From assembly GCA_020047815.1 (NCBI GenBank), contig JAIFNG010000175.1, positions 1-64,000 on the forward strand: a DNA stretch of 64,000 nt, in the 5' to 3' direction. A model generated the notes under the pieces. The model was not told the origin of the DNA. It ran no database searches and worked only from the letters and a program-made list of their open reading frames with translations. The position numbers were made by a program, and so were the translations under genes. Source of the stretch: Anaerolinea sp. (GTDB lineage Bacteria; Chloroflexota; Anaerolineae; Anaerolineales; Villigracilaceae). Shown in pieces: positions 41,968 through 51,128 of this stretch. Within the stretch, counting starts at the first letter, position 1; the number at the start of each line of letters is the position of its first letter.

Positions 41968-42921
41968 ATGACAAACAAACTCGCTGTAATTGCCATCGGC
42001 GGCAACTCACTGATCAAAGATGATAAAAATGTGACCGTTGAAAGTCAGTACCAGGCCGCCAAAGAGACATGCATGCACATCGCAGACATGATCGAGCAGG
42101 GCTGGGACGTGGCAATTGGTCACGGAAATGGCCCCCAGGTCGGCTATATTTTGCGCCGTTCTGAAATTGCCGCCAAGACCGCTGGCATGCACGAAGTTCC
42201 GCTGGATGTATGCGGCGCGGATACCCAGGGCGCGATCGGCTACGCTCTTCAACAGAACCTGCAAAATATTCTGTATCAACGCGGCATCAAGAAGAAAGTG
42301 GTCACTGTAATCACCCAGGTGCTGGTGGATAGGGATGATCCCGCTTTTTCCAAACCCACCAAGCCAATCGGCAGTTTCATGGATCAGGCCGAATCAGAAC
42401 GCCGTCAGCGTGAGCAAGGCTGGACAGTGGTTGAAGATGCCGGGCGCGGCTTCCGCCGTGTGGTCGCTTCTCCATTGCCAAAGGAGATCGTTGAACTGGA
42501 AACCGTTCAGACTCTGCTCGAGAAAGGCATCATCACCATCACGGTGGGCGGCGGCGGCATTCCTGTGATCGACCCGGGTGACGGCAACTATGAAGGTATC
42601 GCCGCTGTGATCGATAAGGATTTTGCTTCATCCCTGCTGGCCCAGGAGATCAAGGCTGAATTGTTTGTCATCTCCACTGCGGTTGAAAAAGTGGCGATTT
42701 ATTTTGGCAAACCCGAGCAAAAATGGCTCGACAAAATGACGGTCACGGAAGCCAAAGCCTATCTGGCTGAAGGCATTCACTTTGCAAAAGGTTCCATGGC
42801 GCCAAAGATCCAGGCAGCAATTGTGTATCTTGAGAAAGGCGGCAAGGAAGCGCTCATTACCAATCCTGAAAATATCGGGCGCGCTCTCAAAGGCGAAACA
42901 GGTACAAGGATCGTTCCATAA
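41968..42921 (+). CDS. arcC: Carbamate kinase
   Basis: A 317-residue amino acid kinase family enzyme that makes ATP from carbamoyl phosphate and ADP in the cytosol. It shows AIGGNSLIKDD, GWDVAIGHGNGPQVG, TVGGGGIPVIDPGDGNYEGI and AVIDKDFASSLLAQEI, all typical of ArcC. The ATG lies nine bases after the carbamoyltransferase stop, so the two are made together. With the YgeY-like hydrolase they form a route from ureido compounds to ATP. A terminator-like hairpin follows. Confidence 0.96.
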   Translation: MTNKLAVIAIGGNSLIKDDKNVTVESQYQAAKETCMHIADMIEQGWDVAIGHGNGPQVGYILRRSEIAAKTAGMHEVPLDVCGADTQGAIGYALQQNLQNILYQRGIKKKVVTVITQVLVDRDDPAFSKPTKPIGSFMDQAESERRQREQGWTVVEDAGRGFRRVVASPLPKEIVELETVQTLLEKGIITITVGGGGIPVIDPGDGNYEGIAAVIDKDFASSLLAQEIKAELFVISTAVEKVAIYFGKPEQKWLDKMTVTEAKAYLAEGIHFAKGSMAPKIQAAIVYLEKGGKEALITNPENIGRALKGETGTRIVP

Positions 42922-42932
42922 ATGCGTAGTTT

Positions 42933-42975
42933 AAAGCTGGGTAGTTGCTTTTCTTAAGTGACTACCCAGCTTTAT
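42933..42975 (+). terminator. Terminator-like hairpin after arcC
   Basis: AAAGCTGGGTAGT pairs exactly with ACTACCCAGCTTT around a 15-base loop, with only a weak TTTATA after it. It marks the end of the first purine operon. Confidence 0.6.
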
Positions 42976-43006
42976 AAATACTGTAAACACGGATTACGCA
43001 TAAAAT

Positions 43007-44959
43007 ATGAAACGCCTTCACCCGGCACTTACCCTGCTCATCGCGACAGTCCTCGCTTATGGCTTGCTCATCCCGCAACTTGGTTTTTATTGGGATGATC
43101 TGCCAATGTCGTGGATTCGCTACCAATTGGGCGCGGATGCGATGACGCGGTACTTTTCCACCAATCGCCCGGTTTGGGCTCTGCTTTATCAAATTACCAC
43201 TCGTATTCTTCCGCATGAACCAATTTACTGGCAGGTCTTTGCCTTGTTTTGGCGCTGGCTCGGCGCAGTCACCTTGTGGGCAATTGCCGAAAAATTATTC
43301 CCTCAGCGGCAAAAGTTCGCGCTTGTATTGAGTTTGTTGTTCCTGCTGTACCCGGGGTTTAACCAACAGTGGGCAAGTTATCTGTATAGTCATTTTTTTA
43401 TTGTTCTCTTTTTCTTTCTTTTCTCCTTCCTTCTCATGCTGCGCGGCAAAACAATTCCAGCGCTGATATTTTCCGCACTTAATCTGTGGATGATGGAATA
43501 TTTCTTCGTCCTCGAACTGATTCGACCTTTTTTAATTTGGACTTCGCTTGAAGCGGAATCCCTGCCCGCCAGGAGACGCCTTACGCGTACCTTCAGCTTG
43601 TGGACGCCATACCTGGCTGTTTTTGCCCTGGCGGTTTTTTCTCGTTTCTTCATTTTTAATAATCAAATTTATGGTTTCAGCATCAAAAACGAACTTCTCA
43701 AAACCCCAATTGAAACCATTGCCCTTCTTTTCAAAAATATATTTTCCAGCCTATGGGTGGTGAGTGGTGCAGCGTGGGCGCTGGTTTTTCAATTTCCCGA
43801 TCCATTGGCGGATGGTCCGCGCATTACTTTGATCTACTTAATGGTGGTGATCGCTGTGTCGGCGTTAATCCTGCTGGGGTGGCGCAACCAGCCCTCAACC
43901 GGAGATGCTTTTCCAGGCTCAGCCCGATGGATCATTACCCTTGGTGTGATCATGTTATTGCTCGGCGGACCTCCTTTCTGGCTGGTAAATGTCCCTGTCT
44001 CCCTGGGATTTCCTGCCAATCGTGCCACTTTGTCTTTTTTGCTCGGCGTGAGTTTTATATTCGCCGGCTTGCTTGAATTGGTCCCATCAAAAATTAAATA
44101 TCCACTTGCGGTTGGCTTTATTGCCCTCGCTGCGGGACGTCAGTTCTTGTGGGCAAACGAGTTTCGCCGCGATTGGACGAATCACAAAAATTTATTCTGG
44201 CAGATGACCTGGCGTGCGCCGGGACTTGAAAAGAACACGGTGGTTTTGATCAACGAAGAACTGGAATATTACGCAGACAATTCATTAAGCGCGGTGTTGA
44301 ATTGGGTGTATGCGCCTGATAATCACACGGACATTGTTGATTATGTTTTGTTCTACCCCACCAACCGAACTGACCTGTCCCTGAGCCTGGACACACCTGT
44401 AAAATATGATTTTCTGGCGGGAAATTTTGCTGGCAATACTTCACAGGCGGTTGTTTTTTATTTTTCGCCGCCACGTTGCTTGCGTTTGCTCGATCCTGAA
44501 ATTGACAGCCAAAATCGCCTCATCCCTGAGGATTCCCTTTTAAGGAATGCTGCGCTCCTATCCTCCTCTGCGCCAATATTGAGACATTCCATTGCGCGTA
44601 TGCCCGAGGTGTACATGCCCGAACCCGCTCATGGCTGGTGCTATTATTTTGAGAAAGCCGACCTTGCGCGTCAACTGGGAGATTGGGAAACAGTGACCCA
44701 GCTGGGTGATGCGGCTTTTGCCCTGGATGATTATCCCAATGACCCGGTTGAACGATTTGTTTTCATCGAGGGATACGCTCACACAACAGATTGGGAAAAA
44801 GCGGTAGAATTGTCTCAGGCTTCTTATAAGGTTTCCAAAAATTATGTCGCCCCGCTCCTTTGCAAATTATGGGATCGCATTGAACGCGAAACAAAAAGTA
44901 CCCCGGAGCAGAAATCAACTCTGGTTAATGTACGAAGTATGTTTGGGTGTCTACCTTAG
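43007..44959 (+). CDS. Large membrane protein, GT-C glycosyltransferase-like
   Basis: A 650-residue protein with about ten membrane helices up to about residue 390, then a soluble extracytoplasmic part that ends in a helical, TPR-like region. The first loop has GFYWDDLPMSWIRY, an acidic pair placed as in GT-C glycosyltransferases that use lipid-linked sugars. I do not recognise the exact family. It lies between arcC and the first transporter inside the purine island but has no evident purine role. Hairpins on its left side suggest it is transcribed separately. Confidence 0.7.
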   Translation: MKRLHPALTLLIATVLAYGLLIPQLGFYWDDLPMSWIRYQLGADAMTRYFSTNRPVWALLYQITTRILPHEPIYWQVFALFWRWLGAVTLWAIAEKLFPQRQKFALVLSLLFLLYPGFNQQWASYLYSHFFIVLFFFLFSFLLMLRGKTIPALIFSALNLWMMEYFFVLELIRPFLIWTSLEAESLPARRRLTRTFSLWTPYLAVFALAVFSRFFIFNNQIYGFSIKNELLKTPIETIALLFKNIFSSLWVVSGAAWALVFQFPDPLADGPRITLIYLMVVIAVSALILLGWRNQPSTGDAFPGSARWIITLGVIMLLLGGPPFWLVNVPVSLGFPANRATLSFLLGVSFIFAGLLELVPSKIKYPLAVGFIALAAGRQFLWANEFRRDWTNHKNLFWQMTWRAPGLEKNTVVLINEELEYYADNSLSAVLNWVYAPDNHTDIVDYVLFYPTNRTDLSLSLDTPVKYDFLAGNFAGNTSQAVVFYFSPPRCLRLLDPEIDSQNRLIPEDSLLRNAALLSSSAPILRHSIARMPEVYMPEPAHGWCYYFEKADLARQLGDWETVTQLGDAAFALDDYPNDPVERFVFIEGYAHTTDWEKAVELSQASYKVSKNYVAPLLCKLWDRIERETKSTPEQKSTLVNVRSMFGCLP

Positions 44960-44977
44960 CGGTTCGAATTGATTTGG

Positions 44978-44994
44978 TAAAATTGTTTAGACAA
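44978..44994 (+). promoter_or_regulatory. Candidate -10 box and operator before transporter 1
   Basis: TAAAAT can serve as a -10, and TTGTTTAGACAA, an imperfect 12-bp palindrome, overlaps and follows it. This repeats the layout at 35288-35309. No good -35 is visible. Confidence 0.4.
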
Positions 44995-45075
44995 CTTGAA
45001 AGGAGGCATTAGCCAAATATTGTCCTTGCAAGTTTTGTTGTCGAAAAACTCAAATTTCATAAGGAGAAGAAAAGA

Positions 45076-46359
45076 ATGCGTAAGAATTTTGCTCGTCTTG
45101 CCATGTTTGCCATGGCACTCATGCTCGTCCTCTCGGCTTGCGGCGGTGCACCCGCAGAAGCCCCTGCTGCTGAGGCTCCCGCCGCAGAAGCGCCTGCTGC
45201 CACTGAAGCCCCCGCTGCCACCGAAGCCCCTGTTGTCGAAGATGCTGGTGGTTTCCAAATTCCTGAAACAGTAGAAGGTAAATTCAACATAGCCATGGTT
45301 TTGATCGGACCGCACGATGATGGCGGCTGGTCACAGGCTCATTACGAAGGTCTTGTGTACATTGAAGAGAATGTCGAAAATGTGCATACTGCCTATATTG
45401 AAAATGTCCCCGAAGGTGCAGATTCCGAACAGGTATTCCGCAGCTTGTCCCGCAAGGGCTTTGATCTGATCTTTGGTACATCCTTTGGCTTTGGCGACCC
45501 GATGGCTGCCGTGGCTGAGGAATTTCCCGATGTCATGTATATTCACCTCACCGGTATCGCCTCCAATGGTACCAACTTCGGCAACCTGATGGGCGCCATG
45601 GAAAACATGAAGTATTTGGCTGGTATGCTTGCTGGCGCACGCGCCAAGCAGGATGGCAATCCAAAACTTGGTTACATGGCAACCTTCCCGATCCCCGAAG
45701 AAATTCGCCTCGGTAATGCGATTGCGCTTGGTATGAAGAAGACCTGTCCCGAATGTACCCTGGATGTCCGCTGGCTCAATACCTGGCATGACCCGATCAT
45801 TGAAAAGGAAGCTGCTGCTTCCCTGTTTGATGCCGGTGCTCAGGTTGTTTTCACCGGTGCTGATACCCCCGCTGTCGCTGATGTTGCCCAGGAAAAGGGT
45901 AAGTGGGGCGTCACTTATGACTGGTATGGTTCCTGCAAAGTGGATGCCTGTTTAACCGCTCCTTACTGGGTCTGGGGTCCTGTTTATTCCGGGATCGCCG
46001 AAAAAGTCATTGCTGGCACTTATGAGCCAGGTTGGGATTATTTCGATGCCGAAACCGGTGCCTTGGGTCTCTATGGTTTCATGGAAGGACAGGAAATGCA
46101 GCCCGGCGTGAAGGATCTTGATCCTGAAGTGATCGCCATGGTTGAAGAAATCCTCGCCCAGATGATTGCCGGCGAATTCACCCGCTTTGATGTATTCACG
46201 GGTCCGATCAATGACAACAAAGGCAATGTAGTTCTGCCCGAAGGTCAAAGCCTGGAACAGGTTGATCTTGACGCCTTCCCTGAATATGGTCTGCCCTGCA
46301 CGGTTGACGTGTGTATGAAGTGGTGGGCTGAAGGCATTACCGCTGAACTTCCGCAATAA
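45076..46359 (+). CDS. BMP family nucleoside-binding lipoprotein, transporter 1
   Basis: A 427-residue substrate-binding lipoprotein. The signal ends in the lipobox LSACGG, followed by an Ala/Pro/Glu repeat linker (APAATEAP type) to about residue 60. The BMP/PnrA domain starts FNIAMVLIGPHDDGGWSQAH and includes TGADTPAVADVAQEKG. Members bind purine nucleosides or related compounds outside the membrane and hand them to an ABC permease. AAGGAG precedes the ATG. Its ATPase and two permeases follow. In a purine island, purines or their nucleosides are the likely cargo. Confidence 0.92.
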   Translation: MRKNFARLAMFAMALMLVLSACGGAPAEAPAAEAPAAEAPAATEAPAATEAPVVEDAGGFQIPETVEGKFNIAMVLIGPHDDGGWSQAHYEGLVYIEENVENVHTAYIENVPEGADSEQVFRSLSRKGFDLIFGTSFGFGDPMAAVAEEFPDVMYIHLTGIASNGTNFGNLMGAMENMKYLAGMLAGARAKQDGNPKLGYMATFPIPEEIRLGNAIALGMKKTCPECTLDVRWLNTWHDPIIEKEAAASLFDAGAQVVFTGADTPAVADVAQEKGKWGVTYDWYGSCKVDACLTAPYWVWGPVYSGIAEKVIAGTYEPGWDYFDAETGALGLYGFMEGQEMQPGVKDLDPEVIAMVEEILAQMIAGEFTRFDVFTGPINDNKGNVVLPEGQSLEQVDLDAFPEYGLPCTVDVCMKWWAEGITAELPQ

Positions 46360-46375
46360 GCGTATTTGGTATGAA

Positions 46376-46405
46376 GGACCAGAATTCTGCAAAGGGTTCT
46401 GGTCC
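46376..46405 (+). promoter_or_regulatory. Hairpin between BMP protein and ATPase genes, transporter 1
   Basis: GGACCAGAA pairs with TTCTGGTCC, followed by CTCTTTAT. It sits just after the BMP stop. It may protect or partly terminate the binding-protein message so that more of it is made than of the ATPase. Confidence 0.55.
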
Positions 46406-46463
46406 CTCTTTATGTTTTCAGCTTTTATTGAACTGAAATTGCATTAATGCAGGAGAGGCTCCA

Positions 46464-48053
46464 GTGACCCAAACAATACCTCCCACACCCGATGCACCAT
46501 TTGCCGTTGAAATGCGCGGCATTGTTAAACGATTTCCCGGCGTGCTTGCAAATGACCATGTGGATTTTGAATTGCGCGCAGGTGAGATCCATGCCTTACT
46601 TGGGGAAAATGGTGCTGGCAAAAGCACCCTAATGAATGTGCTTGCCGGTTTATATCGGCAGGAAGCAGGAATTATTAAAGTTAAGGGCAAGCCCGTAGAG
46701 TTTCACTCGCCACGGGATGCCATCAAATCAGGGATTGGCATGATCCATCAGCATTTTATGCTTGTCCCTTCACAGACCGTAACCGAGAACGTCCTTCTTG
46801 GGCTGGACGACCCTCGATTTTTCATGCGCTTGCCGGAATACGACGCCAAAGTGGCAGCAGTCGGTGAGCGTTTTGGTTTAAAGGTGGATCCACGGGCAAA
46901 GATCTGGCAGCTTTCCGTTGGGGAACAGCAGCGTGTTGAGCTTCTCAAGATGTTGTACCGCGGTGCGAACGTGCTGATCATGGACGAGCCGACAGCGGTC
47001 CTTGCGCCGACGGAAATTGAAGGTTTGTTTGATATTTTACGCTCAATGGTTGCGCAGGGGAAATCAGTCATCTTTATCAGCCATAAATTACAGGAAGTGA
47101 CTGCCATTGCAGACCGCGTGAGCGTTTTACGGCGTGGTGTTGCAACCGCCACGAGCGTGCCCTCCAGGGGAGCAACACGCCAGGAACTTGCACGCTTGAT
47201 GGTGGGACGTGATGTTGTTTTTGCACTGGAGAAAAAGCCCGGGAATCCTGGCAAAATTGTATTGGAAGTTAAAGATATCCATGCGGATAATGACAAGGGT
47301 CTGCCCGCCCTGCGTGGATTTTCCCTCAATGTGCGCGCAGGCGAAATTGTTGGTGTGGCCGGCGTGGCGGGGAACGGACAATCAGAACTATCACAGGTCA
47401 TTGCCAGCATGCGTAAATGCAAACAGGGTCAGGTAATTCTAAATAGTGAATCACTGACCAACCATAATACCCTGTTTGGGATACAGCACGGTATGGCATA
47501 TGTTCCTGAAGATCGAAACCACGTTGGGAGCGCTCCAAACCTGAGTGTGACCGACAATGTGATCATGAAAAAATACCGCCAGCCGCCGATCTCTCATGCG
47601 GGTATGCTGGATATGAGCGCAGCGGAAAAACTTGCCAGGGAACTTAAACAAGCGTATGACATTATTGTGCCAAATGTATCCACACCAGTCCGCCTGCTTT
47701 CGGGTGGAAATTTGCAGCGTGTGATTCTTGCGCGTGAAATTTCAGGCTTACCCAATTTTATGGTCGCAGTACAGCCCACGCGTGGGTTGGATGTTGGCGC
47801 GATCGAAGGTGTTCATCGTTTGTTGATGGCGCAGCGCGAATCGGGAGCAGGGGTTCTTCTCATCTCTGAAGAACTGGAAGAGTTGCTGTCGTTGAGTGAC
47901 CGTGTGTACGTGATTTACGAAGGTAAATCCATGGGTGAGGTCAAGGTTGGGGGAGTGGAGCCAGATGAAAGTCTTATTGAAACCATTGGCTTGATGATGA
48001 CAGGCACCCCATTGGATCAAATCCAAAAAGAAGGAGTCGGCGCAAATGGCTGA
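46464..48053 (+). CDS. Nucleoside ABC transporter ATPase (two nucleotide-binding domains), transporter 1
   Basis: A 529-residue protein with two ABC domains. The first has Walker A GENGAGKSTLMN, Q-loop MIHQHFML, signature LSVGEQQRVELLK and Walker B NVLIMDEPTAVLAP. The second has a degenerate Walker A (GVAGNGQSEL), and signature LSGGNLQRVILAREI with QPTRGLDVGA, as usual for the YufO/NupA/RbsA type. The start is GTG with AGGAG 8 bases upstream. It overlaps the next gene by eight bases. It powers import through the two permeases that follow. Confidence 0.94.
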   Translation: MTQTIPPTPDAPFAVEMRGIVKRFPGVLANDHVDFELRAGEIHALLGENGAGKSTLMNVLAGLYRQEAGIIKVKGKPVEFHSPRDAIKSGIGMIHQHFMLVPSQTVTENVLLGLDDPRFFMRLPEYDAKVAAVGERFGLKVDPRAKIWQLSVGEQQRVELLKMLYRGANVLIMDEPTAVLAPTEIEGLFDILRSMVAQGKSVIFISHKLQEVTAIADRVSVLRRGVATATSVPSRGATRQELARLMVGRDVVFALEKKPGNPGKIVLEVKDIHADNDKGLPALRGFSLNVRAGEIVGVAGVAGNGQSELSQVIASMRKCKQGQVILNSESLTNHNTLFGIQHGMAYVPEDRNHVGSAPNLSVTDNVIMKKYRQPPISHAGMLDMSAAEKLARELKQAYDIIVPNVSTPVRLLSGGNLQRVILAREISGLPNFMVAVQPTRGLDVGAIEGVHRLLMAQRESGAGVLLISEELEELLSLSDRVYVIYEGKSMGEVKVGGVEPDESLIETIGLMMTGTPLDQIQKEGVGANG

Positions 48054-49176
48054 GTCAACTTCCCTACAAAAAAAACGATCGGGCTATAAAATTCGTGTTG
48101 AACCGCGTTTGGACGTTCCTCCGGCATGGTACCCATTGCTGGTTTCACTTGGAGCGATCGTTTTTGCGCTGTTTTTGGGCGGGATTTTGATTTCATTTGC
48201 AGGCGGCGACCCGATACGTTCTTATCAACATATTGCAAAGGCTTCGTTCGGTGACATTGGTGTGTTGTCTGATACGATCGTGAAAGCCACACCTATCCTG
48301 TTGGTTGCCCTGGCATGTTCGGTGGCGTTTCGTATGAAACTGTGGAACATCGGCGCTGAAGGACAGTTCATCATGGGTGCATTTGGTGCAAGCGCAATTG
48401 TGCTTGCACCTGTGTTGTCCGAAGAGACTCCCCGTTGGTTGTACCTGACCGTGATGGCGTTGGCTGGCATGGGGATGGGCGCAATTTGGGGATTTATACC
48501 GGGTTATTTAAAAGCCAAGCTTAATGTAAATGAAATAATCAGCACATTGATGTTGAACTACATCGCGGTGGCATGGGTCAATTTTTGGATTTTCGGTGTT
48601 TGGTCTGAGGGCGGTTTCCAAATGTCCCCCAAATTTCCAAATGTCGCCTGGTTACCGCGCCTGGCCGAGTATGCAAAGGAGATCCCTATTTTTCGGGGGC
48701 TAACAACCCATGCAGGTTTGCTGATCGGGATCGTTGCGGCCATCATTTTGTGGTTGATCGTATATCGCAGCCGTTGGGGGTATGAGATCCGACTGATTGG
48801 CGATAATGCTCAAGCCGCCAAATATGCCGGCATCAATATTACCAGCAACATCATTTATGTCATGATGTTATCCGGTGCTCTGGCTGGGTTGGGCGGCATG
48901 AGTGAAGTATCCGGTGTGGTGCACCGCTTGCAGACTGCGCCAATCGCCGCCGGCTATGGTTTTACCGGCATCATTGTAGCCTGGCTGGCAAAACTTAATC
49001 CGCTGGTGATTGTTGTGGTTTCGGTTTTGTTTGGCGCGTTGATTTTGGCAGGGCGTGAAATCCAGCCGTCGGGTGTGCCTAAGATGATCCAGGGTATTAT
49101 CCTGGTCTCGCTCATTGCCAGTGACTTTTTACTGCGGTATCGTGTCCGCATCGTACGCGCAGACGCGGAGGAATAA
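48046..49176 (+). CDS. Nucleoside ABC transporter permease, transporter 1 (first)
   Basis: A 376-residue membrane protein of the BPD_transp_2 family with about nine to ten helices. ATPILLVALACSVAFRMKLWNIGAEGQFIMGAFGA and KAKLNVNEIISTLMLNYIA are the diagnostic segments of the YufP/NupB type. GGAG precedes the ATG, which overlaps the ATPase stop. It pairs with the shorter permease that follows to form the membrane channel. Confidence 0.93.
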   Translation: MAESTSLQKKRSGYKIRVEPRLDVPPAWYPLLVSLGAIVFALFLGGILISFAGGDPIRSYQHIAKASFGDIGVLSDTIVKATPILLVALACSVAFRMKLWNIGAEGQFIMGAFGASAIVLAPVLSEETPRWLYLTVMALAGMGMGAIWGFIPGYLKAKLNVNEIISTLMLNYIAVAWVNFWIFGVWSEGGFQMSPKFPNVAWLPRLAEYAKEIPIFRGLTTHAGLLIGIVAAIILWLIVYRSRWGYEIRLIGDNAQAAKYAGINITSNIIYVMMLSGALAGLGGMSEVSGVVHRLQTAPIAAGYGFTGIIVAWLAKLNPLVIVVVSVLFGALILAGREIQPSGVPKMIQGIILVSLIASDFLLRYRVRIVRADAEE

Positions 49177-49178
49177 AC

Positions 49179-50147
49179 ATGGATCCAATCATCATACTTC
49201 AGGCAGGCGTTGCCACTGGTACAGTGCTGTTATTTGCCACAATTGGTGAGATCTTGGCCGAGCGCTCTGGCGTATTGAATCTTGGGGTGGAAGGCATGAT
49301 GCTGATCGGCGCGATGACGGCGTTTAGCACGACCATTGCCACAGGAAATCCGTGGCTCGGTGTGCTTGCGGCAATGTTTGCAGCTGGGCTGATCAGCCAG
49401 ATCCATGCTTTCATAACCATTACATTGCAGGCAGACCAGGTGGTGAGCGGGCTTGCGCTTACCTTCCTTGGCACAGGCATCAGCCTGGTGTTGGGCGAAG
49501 GCTTGAGCAAAGCTGGCACCGTTTCCCTCCTGCCAAATTTTTCAATTCCTGTCCTGTCGCAAATCCCGATTCTTGGTCCAATATTGTTTACAAAACAAAG
49601 TGTACTGGTTTACATCGGCTACTTGTTTACGCCGCTCACCTGGTACTTTATTAACCATACACGCCCTGGGCTCAACTTGCGTTCAGTCGGTGAATATCCT
49701 TCTGCTGTGGATTCACTTGGCATCAGTGTGTTTGGCCTGCGATATTTCTATGTCTTTGTCGGCGGGATGTTAGCGGGCCTGGCAGGTGCGACCATCAGCC
49801 TTGCGGTTGCGCCAGGCTGGTTTAGTGAGTTGACCACCGCAGGTCAGGGGTGGATCGCGGTTGGGCTGGTTATTTTTGCTCAATGGGACCCTGTTCGCGC
49901 GATGTTTGGCTCGTACGCTTTTGGCGCACTCCGCCGCCTTATTTTGGATGTTCAAGGACCAACAATTATATTTGGGCTGAATAATCCGTTTTATTACAAT
50001 CCTTATTGGGGTTTCTTCCTGCAGATGTTGCCGTATGCATTCACGGTCATTGTGTTGGTGATCGGATCGAGAGAGGCCATGCGGAAACGACTGGGCGCAC
50101 CCGCTGCACTTGGCAATCCGTACATCCGAGGCGAACGCGGGAAATAA
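49179..50147 (+). CDS. Nucleoside ABC transporter permease, transporter 1 (second)
   Basis: A 322-residue permease of the YufQ/NupC type with about eight to nine helices. ATIGEILAERSGVLNLGVEGMMLIGA near the N terminus and LRSVGEYPSAVDSLGISVFGLR, the coupling loop to the ATPase, are typical. The ATG lies two bases after the stop of the first permease, behind GCGGAGG. A terminator follows, closing transporter 1. Confidence 0.93.
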   Translation: MDPIIILQAGVATGTVLLFATIGEILAERSGVLNLGVEGMMLIGAMTAFSTTIATGNPWLGVLAAMFAAGLISQIHAFITITLQADQVVSGLALTFLGTGISLVLGEGLSKAGTVSLLPNFSIPVLSQIPILGPILFTKQSVLVYIGYLFTPLTWYFINHTRPGLNLRSVGEYPSAVDSLGISVFGLRYFYVFVGGMLAGLAGATISLAVAPGWFSELTTAGQGWIAVGLVIFAQWDPVRAMFGSYAFGALRRLILDVQGPTIIFGLNNPFYYNPYWGFFLQMLPYAFTVIVLVIGSREAMRKRLGAPAALGNPYIRGERGK

Positions 50148-50161
50148 AAAATCATTGTGTT

Positions 50162-50205
50162 AATCCCATTGGGATAGGTTGTATACCACCCCAATGGGAT
50201 TTTTG
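50162..50205 (+). terminator. Terminator after transporter 1
   Basis: AATCCCATTGGG pairs with CCCAATGGGATT, followed by TTTT. A spacer of 16 bases forms the loop. Confidence 0.85.
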
Positions 50206-50239
50206 ATATTCCTACCTATAACTTTGGGAATGGAATATT

Positions 50240-50318
50240 ATGTCAGACAACTTTGTGGTGAAAATTGCCTCTTGAAAATCCATGTGAATTATGGTACAAA
50301 TGAACAAACGTCAGACGA
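50240..50318 (+). promoter_or_regulatory. Candidate promoter and operators before the second UTRA regulator
   Basis: ATGTCAGACAAC at about 50240 and ACGTCAGACGAC at about 50308 share the GTCAGAC core with the operator at 35299. Between them TTGAAA and TACAAA are spaced by 17 bases. The layout fits autoregulation by the GntR protein at 50343. Confidence 0.5.
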
Positions 50319-50342
50319 CTATCCTTTAATTTTTCACAACCC

Positions 50343-51074
50343 ATGCGAATACTTCAATCGAAGTCTATTGCTAATCAGGTAGATGAAATCCTCCTTGAGA
50401 GAATCCGGGATGGCATATATTTGCCGGGTAGTCGTATACCGTCTGAAAGTGAATTGTCTGATGAGTTGGGGGTAAGCCGAGCCACAGTGCGTACTGCACT
50501 TGCCAAACTGGCAGCCAATGGATTTATTCTTCGTAAACAAGGGAATGGTACCTACGTCAATGAACATGTAAATGAAACCAGTGCTCACTTTGGGAATTTG
50601 TGGGATCTGGCGGAGTTGATATCAGGGAATGGCTACAATCCTTCCATCCGTTTTCTTTCCATCGATCGCAGACCCGCCACTGAAAAAGAGGCGCTCGTTC
50701 TGGCGTTGGAGGAAGGGGAGGAATTGATCTGTCTGCAGCGGTTATTTTATGCTGATCAACAGCCTGTCATTTTGGCAGACAATGTGATCCCGTATTCCCT
50801 GCTTCGTGCGCCGATCGAGAACATCGACGGCAAACTTCATATCCGTGAAATTTTTGAACAATATTTTCATCAAAAGATCTCATTTGTTTTGACCGACATA
50901 CGCTCTACTTTGATGGCTGCTGATGCTCAGGAGTTTTTGAGTGGCAAAGCTGGCAGGGCAATTTTGCAATTGCAAACAATATTTTACGGAAAAAACAACA
51001 TGCCCCTTGCATTGGGTGTGAATGTTTTTGACGATTCGTTCCTGCATTTGAGTTTGGCGCAGGCGTGGAGTTGA
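50343..51074 (+). CDS. GntR/HutC-type transcription regulator (UTRA domain)
   Basis: A 243-residue regulator. The helix-turn-helix shows IPSESELSDELGVSRATVRTALAKL and LRKQGNGTYV, and the UTRA domain covers about 85-240. It sits exactly between the two transporter operons. Its own upstream region has two GTCAGAC sites like the one at the head of the island, so it is the better candidate for the island-wide repressor. The effector is probably a purine or a breakdown product, which is inference from position. No ribosome binding site is obvious before its ATG. Confidence 0.92.
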   Translation: MRILQSKSIANQVDEILLERIRDGIYLPGSRIPSESELSDELGVSRATVRTALAKLAANGFILRKQGNGTYVNEHVNETSAHFGNLWDLAELISGNGYNPSIRFLSIDRRPATEKEALVLALEEGEELICLQRLFYADQQPVILADNVIPYSLLRAPIENIDGKLHIREIFEQYFHQKISFVLTDIRSTLMAADAQEFLSGKAGRAILQLQTIFYGKNNMPLALGVNVFDDSFLHLSLAQAWS

Positions 51075-51128
51075 CGCGCTTGTTTTTTCTTGTGTCCCGA
51101 AATTCGACCCTGAGAGGATGATGTCCTG

